A stretch of 64,000 nt of DNA, from assembly GCA_023055505.1 (NCBI GenBank), contig JALIRH010000044.1, positions 4,402,001-4,466,000 of the forward strand, written 5' to 3'. The notes under the pieces are model-generated. The model was not told where the DNA came from, did not search any database, and saw nothing but the letters and a program-made list of their open reading frames with translations. A program made the translations under genes and the position numbers. Numbering within the stretch: position 1 is the first letter of the stretch; each line of letters starts with the position of its first letter. Below, piece after piece: positions 25,046 through 38,396 of this stretch. The DNA is from Callipepla californica brunnescens. Its lineage: Eukaryota; Chordata; Aves; Galliformes; Odontophoridae.

Positions 25046-26784
25046 TGTGAGGAAAGGAGCAGGTGGCTTCTGAGTGGAGATGAATTGTGGAAGTGCTTTC
25101 TGAAAGGGATTTGAAGGATAAGAAAACCCTTAATTTTAAAAACGCAGTAGACATTACAGAAGCTAACAGCAGTCTGTACAGCAGTGGAGTTTTTTTTCAT
25201 ATACTGATGCTTCAGAAATAAAACTTTTGAAGTTTAAGGTTTTGCTGTTTGCTTGTTACCAGGCTCATACAGCCTCTGTTTTTATTATTTTTATGCTTAT
25301 TGAATGTGAACTCCTTGATTTGGAGTCTCAGCACCAGGAAGCTGTGGTTAATTATTATGATCCATAGCTGTTGCATTAACTGGAATCCTTAAACCACCTC
25401 TCTGATATTAACACAATCTGTCTAGTTTTTTTAGCAGTTCATGTGACCAAGCTGAGCATAATTCTTAGGAAAACAAAATTTTATAAATGAATTGTTGGCA
25501 CTGTTTAATTGTGTGATAGCTGTGTGCGTTTCCTTTGTGGTTTGTAGGTGTGTTCCTGTTTTGTGATTGTGGCATTTTTCTTTCCTGGCAAAACCATGCA
25601 TGCTTGTTCACTTTCTAAGAACAGTGTGTCAGTCAGGATCCCACACTGAGCTGTATCTGCATATGAATGTCTGTCAGAGCAAAGTGCTGCTGAAATCACT
25701 GCAGCTTCACAAAGACATGGATCAAGGCCCTAATCGTACTTTTCAAGGATTCCCATTATCGGACGGCTATACTGTTTCTTGAAAGTGATGCTATCAGGCT
25801 TCCTGCAAACTGATTTTTAAAGTTCTTTGCTAATTAAAGGTAATTTCTGTAAATGAAAGAGAGACCAGAAGTGGGGGGATGTATTTCTTTTTTAATCCTT
25901 CATGATAAGCCTCATGTATAGTGAGTGTCTTTATTTCTTTACTTGGTCGAGTTTTGTATTATTTGGAACTTTTTTGTTTTGGTTTTGCTTTGTTTTGTTT
26001 TTCCCTGTTGAGAAGAAAGACTATAAATTCTGTGAGGGAGGAATGCAGTGGTGCAGCATCCTTAAAGTATCTGTGCTTTAGATTTTTCAAAGCTGTGTTT
26101 GGCATTCAAATTACTGATTTTCCTTTATACTCTCTATGTCTGCTTTCTGAAGAGTTGTATGTAGCCTTAATTGGGCACCTCTGAACTTAAGTAATTTTTC
26201 ATAGCCTTTATGATATTTATGAAGAAATCTTGCTGACAGGAGAAGGAGGGTTGGAAATCCACTTTGTGATCTTTAAAAACTGCTTCTCTGCTCATTGCAG
26301 AAATGTAAGTACTTAAGACTACAGCCTTCTGAGTCAGTAGTCCTCACGCCTAGAAACAAAATCCACCTTTGGGATGCATTCAGCTTCTCTTGGCCCCAGA
26401 AGTGATGGTTTCTCATCTGCCTCTGAACTTCTCTTTACTGGTTGACATTGTCACTGGTTTAGAAAGTCATTTGTGGAGATTTCATGACACCTGCAAGTCA
26501 CAGTACTTCTTTTTATTTCTGAACAATCCCAATTCTTGATGTTAGTGGCTGGAATTCAGAATTTCATTTTTAAGAAGTAAATAAGTTAAGAATTCTGCTG
26601 TTTTCAAAGATAAAGGCAAAAACGGGATAGTGCACTTGTTTATATTTAAGTTCATTTACAACCCAATTCCCTATTTTTGTAAATGAGCACTACTTTATGT
26701 TAATGAAAATGAGTGAGAGTGGCCTTGTAACTTTTTTTTTTCATATTCTTGACTGTAAGATGTATCATATTCCTTGTGAACCTG

Positions 26785-26870
26785 ATGACAGGTGGCTTAG
26801 TGGTTCATGGAGAGGATTGTCCTCCAATCTGCAGAATTTGGCCTAGTCCTTCTGCTGTGCACACACTGTA
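26785..26870 (+). repeat. Possible ancient tRNA-SINE-like fragment
   Basis: GGTGGCTTAGTGGTTCATGG at 26791-26810 resembles a pol III A box, and TTGGCCTAGTCCT about 45 bp downstream resembles a decayed B box. There is no intact tRNA fold, and similarity to known avian or amniote SINEs is weak. Confidence 0.22.
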
Positions 26871-27829
26871 TGCTCCCAGCATGTTCTTCAGGGGCGTAGC
26901 ATGTGTTGTGTATTCCTAGAAGCAATAGTGTGAGACCAAGCAACTAAATGTATTGAACACTGTACACCTGTAAGTGCAACTGCAAGTGTGCTTGTTTGTT
27001 TGGGTATTCATATACTCAAAATATTCAAACAGTTTTTTGATATAGTTTTAACATTATTACATTTTCAGTAGTAAGTTTGTATGTTAGTGTTTGGGTTTTT
27101 CAGAGACCTTATGGTTACATTAATAACATACATCCTGCTTTTCTGTGTGACTTGCCTGAGTCTATATAAAAGGTGGTTGGAAGATGCAGATTTTCAGTGT
27201 GCCTTGGTATCCTGAAGAAAAATTTTCATTACTTTGCACATTAGCAAATTTCAGTCAGCTTTCCCATATTTGTCTAGGATTGTTTCTAATCATGCTGTGT
27301 TTACCCTTCATCCCAGCCTTCTTGGATAAACTTCACTATCACCGGGAAGACAAAACACGATTAAATACCTCCCCGCAACACACAGTTAGTATTTCCACAT
27401 TATTATCTGCTGCTTTAGGATGGACCAAACTTGTGGCCTGCCTGAGGACACGAAGAGGTGGGTGACAATCTAGTAAGGAGGCACTTCGCACAATGGGCAG
27501 TATGTGGGAGAAACCCTTGAGATGTTATTCTCAGCTCAGGTGTGCTTTTCAGTATATAGCCCAATGATGAGCTGGATAGGTTCAGAGGGCTGAGTGCCAC
27601 AGGGCCTGCTCAGGGGAGAGGAGCTCCCAGGTGGCAAGTGTAAGGGGAAGTGAGATCCCAGACTGAGCACTAGAAACACCTTCACATACCTGAGATCACA
27701 GCTCCTGGGAATGCTGATTAGTTGTCTGTAATCCCTATAAGCATGATTAAAGCTCACCTGATTCATGAGGCTGGTGTAGAAAACAGGCTCCAGAAGGAGA
27801 GGTTGAGTGCAGTAGAAATATGTATGTCC

Positions 27830-28288
27830 TGTGTCCTGCACTTTGCTTACAATAACCCCATGCAATTTTTCAGGCTGGGGGCAGAGTGGCTGGCGTGCTA
27901 GTTGACAGCTGGCTGAAATATGCTTGCAGTGTGCCCAGGTGATCAAGAATGCCAGCAGCATCCTGACCTGTATCAGAAAGTGTAGGTGATCATATCCCTG
28001 TACTCAGCTCTGGTGAGGCTGCACCTCAGCTACTGTGTTCAGTTTTGGGCCCAACAGTACAAGAAAGACACTGAATACCCAGAGGGTGTCCACTGAAAGG
28101 CAACAAAGCTGTGAAGAGTCTGGAGCACAAGCGTTATGGAAAGCAGCTGAGGGAACTGGGATTGCTCAGTCTGGAGAATAGGAGGCTCAGGGGAGGCCTT
28201 ATTGCCCTCTACAACTCCCTGAAAGGAGGTTGTGGCGAGGTGGGGGTTGGCCTCTTTTGGGTAGCAGAGAAATTACGAGAGGGAATGG
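27830..28288 (+). mobile_element. CR1 LINE fragment (ORF2 3' part), sense orientation
   Basis: Clear CR1 landmarks in order: GTCCTGCACTTTGCTTACAA, GGCTGGGGGCAGAGTGGCTG, GCAGTGTGCCCAGGTGATCA, TGTGTTCAGTTTTGGGCCCA, GGCTCAGGGGAGGCCTTATT, CCTGAAAGGAGGTTGTGGCG, ending GAGAGGGAATGGC. The frame is broken by indels and a gap near the start (the segment after GAGTGGCTGG is missing), and the 3' end with its tail is absent, so this is a dead reverse-transcriptase-derived relic. Confidence 0.95.
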
Positions 28289-28566
28289 CTTTTTATCTTA
28301 CTACTCCTGCACTGTGCTGATGTCTGATTTGACTATACAGCCCAGGAAAGTGAATAGTCTATTTTTTATTTTCTAGCTTTTCTTTCTTCTTCCTATACTG
28401 TATTTTAAATGTTACAACCATATTTTGTTCAGCATTACAGATTGGCATTGAACTGTTTGAGATTATCCTTTTTTTTTTTAAGAATTGAAGACAGGAGCCC
28501 CAAAAAAGACAGTTTGAAAGTGTGGGGGCTGTCTTTGACATTTTTGAATGGCAAGAGATTAAAGGA

Positions 28567-28588
28567 TTTATTTATTTATTTATTTATT
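28567..28588 (+). repeat. (TTTA)n microsatellite
   Basis: About five tandem TTTA units. Confidence 0.93.
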
Positions 28589-28725
28589 CTTTAAAGCAGT
28601 AAAGGAACACCATTTTAACATAGATTACTAGCTTTTCCTGAATTGAAGGAGTCAGAGAAGGACTGATGCACAAAACCCACATCAGTCTTAAAGTTTTTTT
28701 TCTGGTAGTTGTCTGCCTATATATG

Positions 28726-28760
28726 TATATTTCTGTATATGTAATATATACAGAAATATA
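28726..28760. repeat. Perfect AT-rich inverted repeat (hairpin)
   Basis: Arms TATATTTCTGTATAT (28726-28740) and ATATACAGAAATATA (28746-28760) are exact reverse complements around the 5-nt loop GTAAT. A further partial copy of the left arm, TGTATATTTCTGT, occurs at 28770-28782. Confidence 0.9.
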
Positions 28761-28985
28761 TGAAATACATGTATATTTCTGTCTGACGGAGTATATTTGT
28801 AGTATTTGTAGTTGTTAGTCTCAAGCAGTAGATGTGAGAGGAGGTGGTTTCTGGATTGATGAGTTTGGAAAAAGCAGTGTACATTTCCCTCAGCAAGTAG
28901 CTTACATGGATGTTATTTGGCTTGAGATTTTATTCACAACAGTGGAATCATTTGGTTGACCCCAAAGAATAGCCAATGGTAGGGC

Positions 28986-29020
28986 TTTTTTTTTTTTCCC
29001 CTTTCCCCCCACCCTCCCCA
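28986..29020 (+). repeat. Homopyrimidine tract
   Basis: A long T run passing into C-rich sequence (T12, CCCC, TTT, CCCCCC, ACCCTCCCC). Confidence 0.85.
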
Positions 29021-32000
29021 GTTCTCTTTAGTTATGCTTATTGTAATGCAGATGGCAGAAAGCACATTATTTGGATAAAGATTGCAAGGCAGGCTTGTAT
29101 GCAACCAAGTGAAACATTCACTAGTTTTTGCATCTTAATTTCTTTGAGCTGGTTAATATAACAGCAGTTAAATAGATTCATTCCACATGAAATGCTGCAG
29201 TGTAACTTTCCCTTTGGCTGCCTACAAGCATCACGTACTGCAGAGCCACTTGAGTTACTGAAACGTCCACAGGCAGAAATGTTGAAGTAACCCCCCTAAA
29301 TAGGATGTTCTGTTCTTAGACACCAAGGTTATGGCCCCTGGGAAAAGGGAAGCACAGCTACTGAGTACCTATACGCTTTAAACCGTAGCTATTTGCAAAT
29401 TAGAACCTGGGTACTGGGTACTTCCAGTATTATGTTGTGCTTAAACTAATATAAAATAGCCTCTCCCATTACAGAACTGTTTCTGTTCTGTGATTAATAT
29501 AAAAACCTTGATTGTTGTGCTTCAGGTTACCATGTAAAAAATCTTGATCATCACACAACGATAACATATGTTGTCTCACACAGAAGAGGGTGAGATGCGC
29601 TGGAGTACAGATTCTTTTGTTGTATGAAATTTGTATTAGGTAAAGTGAAACCCAGCTACATAAAATAAAAGTACATTAATGTATTTGTAGGTATTAGTGC
29701 TAAAAGACTGTTTGTCCTTTAAACTGAAGTCTGCAGGACCTTCCATCCTCAAACCCCTTCCCATTAGTTAGGCTGAGAATAACCTTGTTTTATTTTTGTG
29801 GCTCATTTGAAGTTTGTTATGTTGAAGGCCAGGAGGAATGGTCACATCTGACTTGCAGTAACCTCTGTTACAGATGCAATTAAGTCCATAACTCTAAAAA
29901 ATGCACTTTAGCCAAGCGGGCAGCCTTAAGCTGAAGACAAGTGGTAGGTGTTCTAGTTCGGTTGATTGTTTCTATGCTAGCCAGCTTCAGTTTACAGAAA
30001 TCACACCTGATTTCTATTTTCTGTGTTTTTAATTCTGAGTTCAACTGGCTTCAGCTGCCAGCAGTTGATCGTTGGTGCCTCTTTCTCCATTAATTGAAAC
30101 AGGCTTTAAATTGTCCTCATGGACCACTCAACGTGTTGCAAACAAGTTAGTTCATCCTCTTTTTCAAAGAAACCTACAGATGAAGTTCTTAAATCTCTTG
30201 CAGTAGAGTGTTTCCATGAGCCTTGAAAATGCTTGGGGGCAGGGAAGGAAATCCTTTTCTCTCCTCTCTCTTATTTGCAAGGAAAGATTGGGACACTGCA
30301 GGTGAATACAAGTATCAATTACAAGGTGAGCTGTGCTGCTTTGCTGTTGGTGCTTTGTTGTTGCTGCTGCTGTCCTCCCTTAATTCTCCATCACTTCCCT
30401 TTGGCAGTGCTGTATTTTAGAGGGAAAGCTGATCTCTCCTTGCTATAGCACAATGGTAAATCGCATTGATCAGGTTCTCATCTCCTGTTGTCACCTTACT
30501 GCAACTTACTAAATCCTTCACGTCACACCTGCTTTATAGGCTGAATCCTGTATAAGTTGCAGTTGGTGTCACTTGGACTTGCTCAAAGTAGAGCACAGTT
30601 TGAGTTAATTTTTTTCCCTAAAAAATCAATTTTGATTGCTTGGTGTCTGTGAAGTGCCTGTCAGCCTCTTCATTTTTACCTCCCTGCTAAGCTTTGTCAT
30701 CTGTAAATGTAGCTGGCAAAGACTTAAAGACTTTTCTGTGTTATTTTTTTTAATTCACATGAATTAAATCCACATGATTATTGAAAATATTGACTAATGC
30801 CTGGCTTAACACTGATCTTGTGGAACCAGTAGGAACATCTTCGTTTAATTGTGTATTGACAAGGCCAACTTTGAATCTGCCAGGAGCTTGTTAATAACCA
30901 TTTAGCAGGTTTTCTGTTAGTATTGCTTTCCTTTTTAGATGAAAAAATCACGTAATTTAAGGCAGTTGCAAATTTTTGCTTGGTAAAACTACCTGTGTTC
31001 ATAGCTTTAAAGAAGGATAACACTTGATAACACTTACCATCCTCCTGTGAAATCAGTTATGCCTGTGATGAATGAGTGTCCCTTTGCTCAAATGCAAAGC
31101 AATGACTTGAGCCAATTCAGAGCCAAGCCATTTCACACCCTTTACATAGGGTCATCGGACACCCCTGAAGGCTTCTAGGAAATCAAGTCAAAGTCTCACA
31201 GAAAATGGTGATCTGGACTGAATACAAATCAAGACAGGCTTACTGGTAAGCATGAGTTTCACAAAAGCCTTGGACTTGATCACTCTTCTTCTTAAGGAGA
31301 TATTCTTTACCTTGAACATGGTAAATCAAATCCTTTTATCTACCTTGGAAAATATTTCCAGTAACTCTTAAGACTTCCTTATAACTCCTGTCAAACAGAA
31401 TCTTAATAATTCATGCTGATAGTTGGAGAAAGCACTGCTCTTTCCCTGTCTTCTAATATTTGCAGATTTCTGGGGGTAGCACCTCATTAAAGCAGACTGC
31501 CAAAAACCAGGATGCTTTGTTTTACTCTGGGCATCAACTAACTCGAGATTGTACTGTAATTTGCAGAGAGTGAATGAGAAAGAACACTCGACTAGTGCAG
31601 ACGTAGTAAAGGTGGGAGTTTTGATGCTCTAGAATAGACTGCTAGGGAAAGTTATTGGAAGACAGAAGGCTGGCAGACAAGCAGATGGGGAGAGCACATT
31701 TCCAGCAACACTGTTGTCCTCACTCCCTGTGGTGTCCCTGCTTCAGGAAGGCTGCTGGAAGAGTCAATGCATGCAGGTATTGGAGCCTTCCTTTATACCA
31801 CTTGTTCTATGGAGTCTGAAGAATAATGCTATTTGGAAAGATGCTATTTAGTAGTTAATAGAACAAAATGATTAAAGTGTCTGTACATTTTCTATATTTC
31901 TAGCAAGCAGACAGGAGCTCAGCCACATCCTGTGTGGCTGGACCATGCTTTTCTCCTCCCAAGTATTGGTTCCCACTGAATTGTGTTCTTGCTGTGCTGT

Positions 32001-33002
32001 TTTGTTGTTTGTTTTTCCTTTTAACCCTTTATCATCCATAAATTTGTTTCCTTTGAATGCAGGTATAGCAAAGATCATGAAACACTGTTGTTGCTTGTGG
32101 GCTCATGAACATTTTCACAGCCCCTCCCCCCCACCCGCCATAGGTCAGGACTGGTGTCAGCTTCTTGCTGCCTGAAAGCATTCTCTGTTGTAGCCTTCTG
32201 TTCTGCCCCTGAACTGCCGGCAGTCATCCTGCTGTCCTCACCCTCCAGCTGGAGCTGTATTTAGATCTCTAGGATTATTCAGGATGTCAGGGAAAGCTTT
32301 CCTCATACATATATACAAGTTACTGCCTGTCTGTAACTCTTGCTTGGGTTTATGCATTGTAACCATGACTTGACTGGGAGCTGGAGTCTACCACATCATT
32401 AAAAACTTGTAAACTATGTAGTAAGGCCACTAGAAAGCTGTCCCTCCATGAGGTGGGCAGAGCCAGTGGGGATGAAATGCCTGAGAACACCTGGCAAAAC
32501 ATCCAGGTGCTGCAAGGTAGAGACGGAGCCCTGGTCCAAGCACCCTGAGAGCACTGCAGGTGTGGTCAGCTACTGGGGGTGGACTGCAGGCCCTGGCATC
32601 CCTGTCGTGTCTGCAGCATGGTGTGGGGTAGTCAGCAGGAACACAGAACAGACAGCTGAAGGCTACCTGTGATAAGCCTGGCTGAGGCACCCACAGCCTC
32701 TGGGGACTACAGTGTGAAGGGAAGCAGATGAGATCAGCTGATTTTATGGCTCTGCTGTTTTTCTGCTCAGTTATTGAGACAAGTAACTGTGAAGTCTGAT
32801 GATAATTTAGAGCCAGGATTTTTGAGGTGTTTAATGCAGAGTCCTGACCCCAGGTCTGTTGCATCTTTTCTGTCAAAGCATTGTGCAGCACTTAGGTGGG
32901 TTTTAGCTTTTGCTGGGTTTGAATCTATTTTGTTTAGTTTTGTTTCAGCAGAATTTCTGAGGAAGCTCTTGCAGTTCCTCTTTATCACGAAGTACTGGTT
33001 TT

Positions 33003-33028
33003 TGTTGTTGTTGTTTTTTTTTTTTTTC
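33003..33028 (+). repeat. (TTG)n plus T15 tract
   Basis: Short TTG repeat running into 15 T residues. Confidence 0.9.
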
Positions 33029-35454
33029 TTAAATTTCTCAAATGTTTGTGAAAATGTCCTAACTAGTTCCTGCACGTGTGGTTTTGCTGGGCAAAAATTG
33101 TGTGCAGTCCACCATTCTGAACTCCTGAGGCCAAAAAGCAGAACAAGGAGCCAAAGCTGTAGATATGAGGGGAAATAAAACTATTCAGCAAGCCCCCCTT
33201 TAGTTGTTTGGCCTTTTTTGTTTCATGTTCAATCACCCAGTTTTCTCTAGTGTGAAGTGCTTTTTGTGGGTGTTTTGTTTTTTTTTTCCATCTTTTAATC
33301 CTTCTTTAAAAAAAAAATTTAAAAATCTATAGGCAATATTGTTCTAACATGCTCCTGTTTTGTAGCTGCATTAGTGACGCCCACAGCACTTGGGTAAGCA
33401 CCATTACATTGCTCTGTAGAAGTGTAATTTTACTGTCACAGTGAAAAGTACTTGAATTGGGCACAAGAGGTAGACCCAAGTCAGCTCCTACCCGCGAGTG
33501 CTGCTGTCTTTCTGCCTGCTGCATGGAAGCATGGGATTTTAGTGGTATTTGTTAATGCTTGGTAAAGAGTTTGAGTACTGATGCTAATTTCATTAAAAAT
33601 AGATGTAAAATCCTTGCTTTCCTCCACTGTGAAATTCGCATAGGCTGGGAGAAACATCTGCTGTATCAAAGTCTGTTAGCTCCTCAGTGCGTTCCCTGAT
33701 TTCTGAAGCTCCCTCCAGCCTTGTTTATTTGGAAGTAGTCTCAAGTAACACTGCATCTGAGCAGCCTTCAGCGTTTCATGAAACAGAGAGAAGTGTCTTG
33801 TCAGGCACAATCCTGTGAAATTTCACAGGCAGGAAACACTTCCTGATATTTACTATCTCTTTATCTCTTCTTTCCCTCCTTGTCCTTGTGCTATCCACTT
33901 TCGTTCTTCCTTTCCTCCACCTTCCTTTGCCTTGGACCAGGGAATGTCCACCAGCTTGGAAGCCACAGGATAGGGCTGGGGCTGGAGCACGTGTGGCAGC
34001 AGTTGAGAAGATAGAGTTTTGCTTGCAGGCAACCCCTGTGCTGCTCTCCAAGGCTGTGCACAGACTCAGGCAGAAATATACCAAGCTAAAAATGCAAGAT
34101 GAGCTACCCCTGGATGATGACTGTTGTCTCCATGGCCAGGGAGGACCAGAAATGCTGCTTTGCTGGCTGAGATGCACTGCAGAGAAATGACCGCCTTGCT
34201 ATCGTTATTTCATGGATAGCAGGTACCTTTTTCTACTGCAGGCTTCAGTTCAGAGTACTTTTTAATTATATTTTTTCACTACATTTCCATCACCACCACG
34301 TATACATCAAAGAAGTTCCAGTTGGCATTGGAAATTTGGGTAAGGGCTGAGAAGAGGATTTATAGGAAATGAGCAGATGGTCTACTAGAGAATTTCCCCA
34401 GGAGGTGGCAGTTATTTAAAAATGGGAGAAACTAAATAGACTGTACAAAATTTGACTGTAAAATTAACTGGCCAGCAAGTAGCTAAGTACTTAACCAACA
34501 TGATTCAGCTTGGCCTCTAGCATAAGTATGTAATGAAGTGATGTGTCTTTGAGCTGACACTGCACATATTATTTCAAGTTTCACCTAGTAATTGTGCATG
34601 AATGAAGGATGATTTTGCTCTGCACAGTTCTTGTTGTGAAGAGGCCTTTCTTGCATCTCTACCTTCACACCAGCGCAACATCATTGTTTAGGCATGCAGA
34701 AGAATGTTACAAAATGCTCTTCATTCTAAACAAAATAAAAACTCTTCAACCGAACCCCTTTAATTTTTAAACTGCCTTTTCTAGCCTCCTAAACATGAGA
34801 ATGAATATACAGTTTAAGTTCCTGTTTGAAGACTAGCAAGATTTGCTTAAATAAATAAATTGCTTTATTTTGGGGACACATGTCTCCAGAACGTGTGAAC
34901 TCTTAGCTAGTCAAAAATCATAAACTGCTTCAAAAATCCATGAGCTCATGGCAATTTGGAGCTGTTTGCCATGTGGCCTTACGCTTTCCATATATGTTTC
35001 TGATTTTTTTTCCCATAGTGCTGTAGCAGCTCGAAATTGGGGGATTTGTGTATGAGTGGATTTTTGATGAAATTTTTTGTCAGATGAAAGGGTCATCTTA
35101 GAAAAAAATCTGTGTTCATTATTCTTTAAAAAGTTAGGAAAGTGCTTTTTTAAATTTAAATCTCTCTGATAAAAGACCATTTTCATCAGGAAGATAGGAC
35201 TGAATTCCCTCACGCTATGTTTTAAACTGAAATACACAATGGAGAGAACTGTCTGAAATAATAAGCAGCATTTAATTACCCTTATGCTCCTCTGTTTGTG
35301 CTCTGGTTTGTTTCTCCCAGAAATGCACTGCTGCCAGCCCAAGCTGTGAGAGCAGCCCCATGGGCCACGTGCACACATGGTTCTAGGACAGCCCTTCAGT
35401 GTAATGCTGGAGCAGAATGTGATTAAACTGGATTTCTCTTCCAGCTTGCCATGT

Positions 35455-35755
35455 TTAGAATTGTTTGAGTTGGAAGGGATCCTTAAAGGTCATCTAGTCC
35501 AACTTCTCTGCAATGAACAGGGCCACCTACAGCTCCATCACGTTGCTCAGAGCCCCATCCAGTCTGTCTTTGGATGTCTCCAGGAATGGGGAGTCCCACA
35601 CCTCTCTGGGTAACCTGTGCCAGTGCCTCACCATCCTTATTACAAATAGTTTTCTCCTTATATCCAATCCTAAATCTCCTCTGTTTCAGTTTGAAACCAT
35701 TTCCCCTTGTTCTGTCATAACAGACCCTGCTCAAGAGTCTGTCTCCTCCTTTCTT
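35455..35755 (-). mobile_element. CR1 LINE 3' fragment, antisense orientation
   Basis: Reverse-complement CR1 landmarks: GAGTTGGAAGGGATCCTTAA, GGTCATCTAGTCCAACTTCT, GCTCAGAGCCCCATCCAGTC, GTCTCCAGGAATGGGGAGTC, TGCCAGTGCCTCACCATCCT, CCATTTCCCCTTGTTCTGTC. About 300 bp of the 3' end. The tail at the left edge is degraded (TTTAGAATTGTTTGAG). Open frames on either strand here are CR1 readings, not genes. Confidence 0.95.
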
Positions 35756-37968
35756 ATTGACTGAGTTTAGAAATCACCCTTCATAACCTCTGACCTAACC
35801 TTCTGGAGTGGTATAGTGCTATGTGGAAAAGGGAAAATATTCTTAACAGAGCCTCAATGTATACTCCACTGTATACAAAGCCTGGCTACTATATGTTAAT
35901 GACAGATTTTTCTTCATCCTTTACAGTAATCCTGTTAGCCCCAGTAACTCAGAGTCTGAAAAACAACATCAGAACTCAAATCTACTTTCCATGCTATAAG
36001 CACAGATGTTAAAGCAGGTATCTAGAGAGTGACTTCATGGCAGTGCAGGTGTCCAGGTAAAATTTTGTCTGCAAAATCCTTGTTAGCAGTGATTCTTTGA
36101 GAAGCAAAACTAGGTATCGCTCTGCGTGCATGCAGTAGTCTGCAGGGCTAGCACTGAGGGGAAGAAGGTTCTGATATTAAAACAAAATGTAGTATGAAAA
36201 TGGACAGGTTTTGGACCCTACCATCAACAGAGCTAATCTTGTACTTTATATTTACCACTTGATGAAATATACAAAATCAAGTCAGGTACATAGATATGAG
36301 CGGAGCGTACCCTGTTTCACAGCTCAGAAGTGAGTTACACTCAGAATGATTAACTTCTGCTGTTTAATGTGCTACTGTCTGGTTATAGTTCAGGTTCTGA
36401 GTATGCCACATGACTGTTACCCCTAAGAAGGTGTATTCCTTTTGGCTTCCTTTGCAGAAACAGAAGATCTGTCTGTAAAGCAGTCTTTCTGTCACATTCA
36501 GTCCAGTTGCTTAGCTGGTAGGACGTGATATGCAAGTCTGGGCCCTTGAGCAGTTAACTGCCTTTAGTGCGTGATACATTAAAGCTACATTTTGTTTACA
36601 GGAAACTAACCACTTGAGAGAGCCTTGATAGTGTGTTGAGATGGCTCTGTCATTGGGACCCCAGCAGGTAACTGATAAACAGATGCCAGATAACTTATTT
36701 CTCTAACAGAAGTCAAAGTAAAACAAAACAGTTCTGGGAAATAGAATAGAATCTGTAAGCGGTATGCATTGACATTTGCCTACTGAAGTAATTGCACTTG
36801 CAAATTAGTCCTGTATTTGTTCACTCTGGAAGGATATTGAAAAGTAAGAGGTTTTTGTAGTTAGCTTGTGAAGTTGTAGTGAGCAATGGAGTTTATTGCT
36901 CAAAAGAAGAATCATGTGAATTTATCTCCTGTATTCTTCTACCCACTAAGTTTCCCCTAAACAATCTCTTTTGTCTGTGAACAGCCAAATGAACTTTCCA
37001 GCTAGAGCAAGCTTTTATTTACCACCTTCTTTCTGTGGTGTTTTTTTTCTAGTCTGTCCCATTCTTGCTCTGCCTTCAATGTCCACCTTTACAGGGCTTC
37101 TCTTATTCCCTTAGGAGTAAGAAACACTAATTTCTGAGCAACTGGCTGAATTTACTGGCACTGAATAGTCCAGAGATATGGTTCTGTGGTTACCATTTCT
37201 TCTTTGACTTCTAGCTGTGTGTACTTTTAATATCAAAATTAATAATACAATCACTAATACTAATAAGTAGAGAAAAGAAAACGGATCTGGGAAGGACATC
37301 CTGCCTGCTCTTTGGACACAGGGAGAATCGATATGCTTCACAGCACAAAAATTGCTAGGAATCGCTTTTGGGAAGCAGGGAGAGGTGGACATCAGCTGCA
37401 GTGAGGAATGAGCTGTTCTGGGAGCTCTCATGTATTATTCATCGCAAGCTCCTTTCACTTGGATCAGCTGGAGGAAGTAGTTAGTCTAGTTTGAGCTACA
37501 CTAGTATTACATTTAGGGGGCTTAAACAAGCCCGGGCAAGTACAGAACCAACTCTTTCTCTTCATCTGCAGGCAAATGTAGGGCAGTCAGCAGCTCTGCT
37601 TACACAGCTCCATCTCTTTAGGCTGGCTAACAGAAATCATGCAACCAAGGGAAGCTACGCTGAGGATATGTGCATGCGTTCATGCTGGAAAATGAAGATT
37701 CAGGTAGGCGAATGCCTTGTCAGCAGAGTATTGTGGCTCGCAGTTTATTGTAGGGATGCTGCTAAGTCTTGCAGAATAAATATGTGTTAGGGCAGCCTGT
37801 CAGGAGAGGCTGCTGCGGGGACTCCTCATTAGAGTAGTCCATGAATGATCCCTTTGGTCTGGTACTTTGTTCCGTCCTAATTGTGAAGCTGCATGTTTTT
37901 GTTGTCGAGCATCATACTGCTGTAAGCAGAGAGACAGCTTGCTGGGTTTTGCTGATTGTTTTGTTTTA

Positions 37969-37985
37969 TTTGTTTGTTTGTTTTT
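37969..37985 (+). repeat. (TTTG)n microsatellite
   Basis: Four TTTG-type units followed by a T run. Confidence 0.85.
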
Positions 37986-38343
37986 AATTTAAACTCGCTT
38001 TTTAATTGTACTAGTATTAGCACTTCTATTTGAAGAGAGGTAACCATAAGAGGTTCTGCTGTAATATAGCTGGGTGTGATAAGCCCTAAGCTCCAATTGT
38101 GTCCTTTCCGAGTGTGGGCATTTGAATGGATGCTGTATTTACTAATTTTTTTTCCCCTGACTAAAGATGCTTGGAAATTGGGACTTGTGCTCTCGAAAGC
38201 TTGTCTGTATTTTCTAATGATATATGTTCTGAAAGAAATCTGTATTTCTTTTCCGTACATGCTTTGTATATTTAAATCATTGTGACTCAAGCAGCACTAT
38301 TTAGTTTAGATTCAGACAAAGAAGGGGATTTTACAAAACCTTA

Positions 38344-38396
38344 TGGAACAATAACTCTTGAGCTCCCTTCCAACCCCTGCAATTCTGTGATTCTCT
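38344..38396 (+). mobile_element. CR1 LINE 3'-tail fragment, sense orientation
   Basis: TGGAACAATAACTCTTGAGC, then TCCCTTCCAACCCCTGCAAT and TCTGTGATTCT, the standard CR1 terminus. Only about 50 bp remain. Confidence 0.8.

Larger units (their letters stand above)
19143..27829 (+). other. MARCHF8 large intron, proximal part
   Basis: Begins with donor gtaatg at 19143. No further exon recognised. It holds a CpG-enriched patch at about 24809-25045 and a MIR-like fragment at 24572-24755 (separate entries). The 208-residue minus-strand open frame at 24528-25154 lies over these and looks like a by-product of GC-rich sequence. A weak tRNA-SINE-like fragment occurs near 26.8 kb. Confidence 0.7.
28289..35454 (+). 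other. MARCHF8 large intron, middle part 1
   Basis: No exon recognised. Contains (TTTA)n at 28567-28588, an AT-rich perfect hairpin at 28726-28760, a pyrimidine tract at 28986-29020, and (TTG)n plus T15 at 33003-33028. The GC-richer 32430-32720 stretch and the 155-residue minus-strand open frame at 34911-35378 have no recognisable product. Confidence 0.65.

Noticed and set aside
24528..25154. 208-residue minus-strand open frame, the longest in the window
   Set aside because: It overlaps the MIR-like fragment and CpG patch, has several competing open frames on both strands, no recognisable domain, and Ser/Leu/Pro-rich composition typical of GC-rich noncoding sequence. A tblastn hit in other birds with conserved frame would reverse this.
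27536..27961. 141-residue minus-strand open frame
   Set aside because: Its 5' part is an antisense reading of the CR1 fragment beginning near 27830, and the remainder has no recognisable product.
31620..31690. Faint CR1-like words around TAGACTGCTAGGGAAAG
   Set aside because: Only one partial word matches and there is no ordered series of CR1 landmarks.
32430..32891. 153-residue minus-strand open frame in a GC-richer stretch
   Set aside because: No recognisable domain; overlapping frames on the other strand are also open, as expected from base composition.
34911..35378. 155-residue minus-strand open frame rich in Phe, Lys and His
   Set aside because: No family motif, no splice context, and composition explained by A/T-rich sequence. 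Length is within chance for a 64-kb six-frame search.
36505..36550. tRNA-like A-box word (GCTTAGCTGGTAGGA)
   Set aside because: No B box or cloverleaf-forming partner arms were found downstream.
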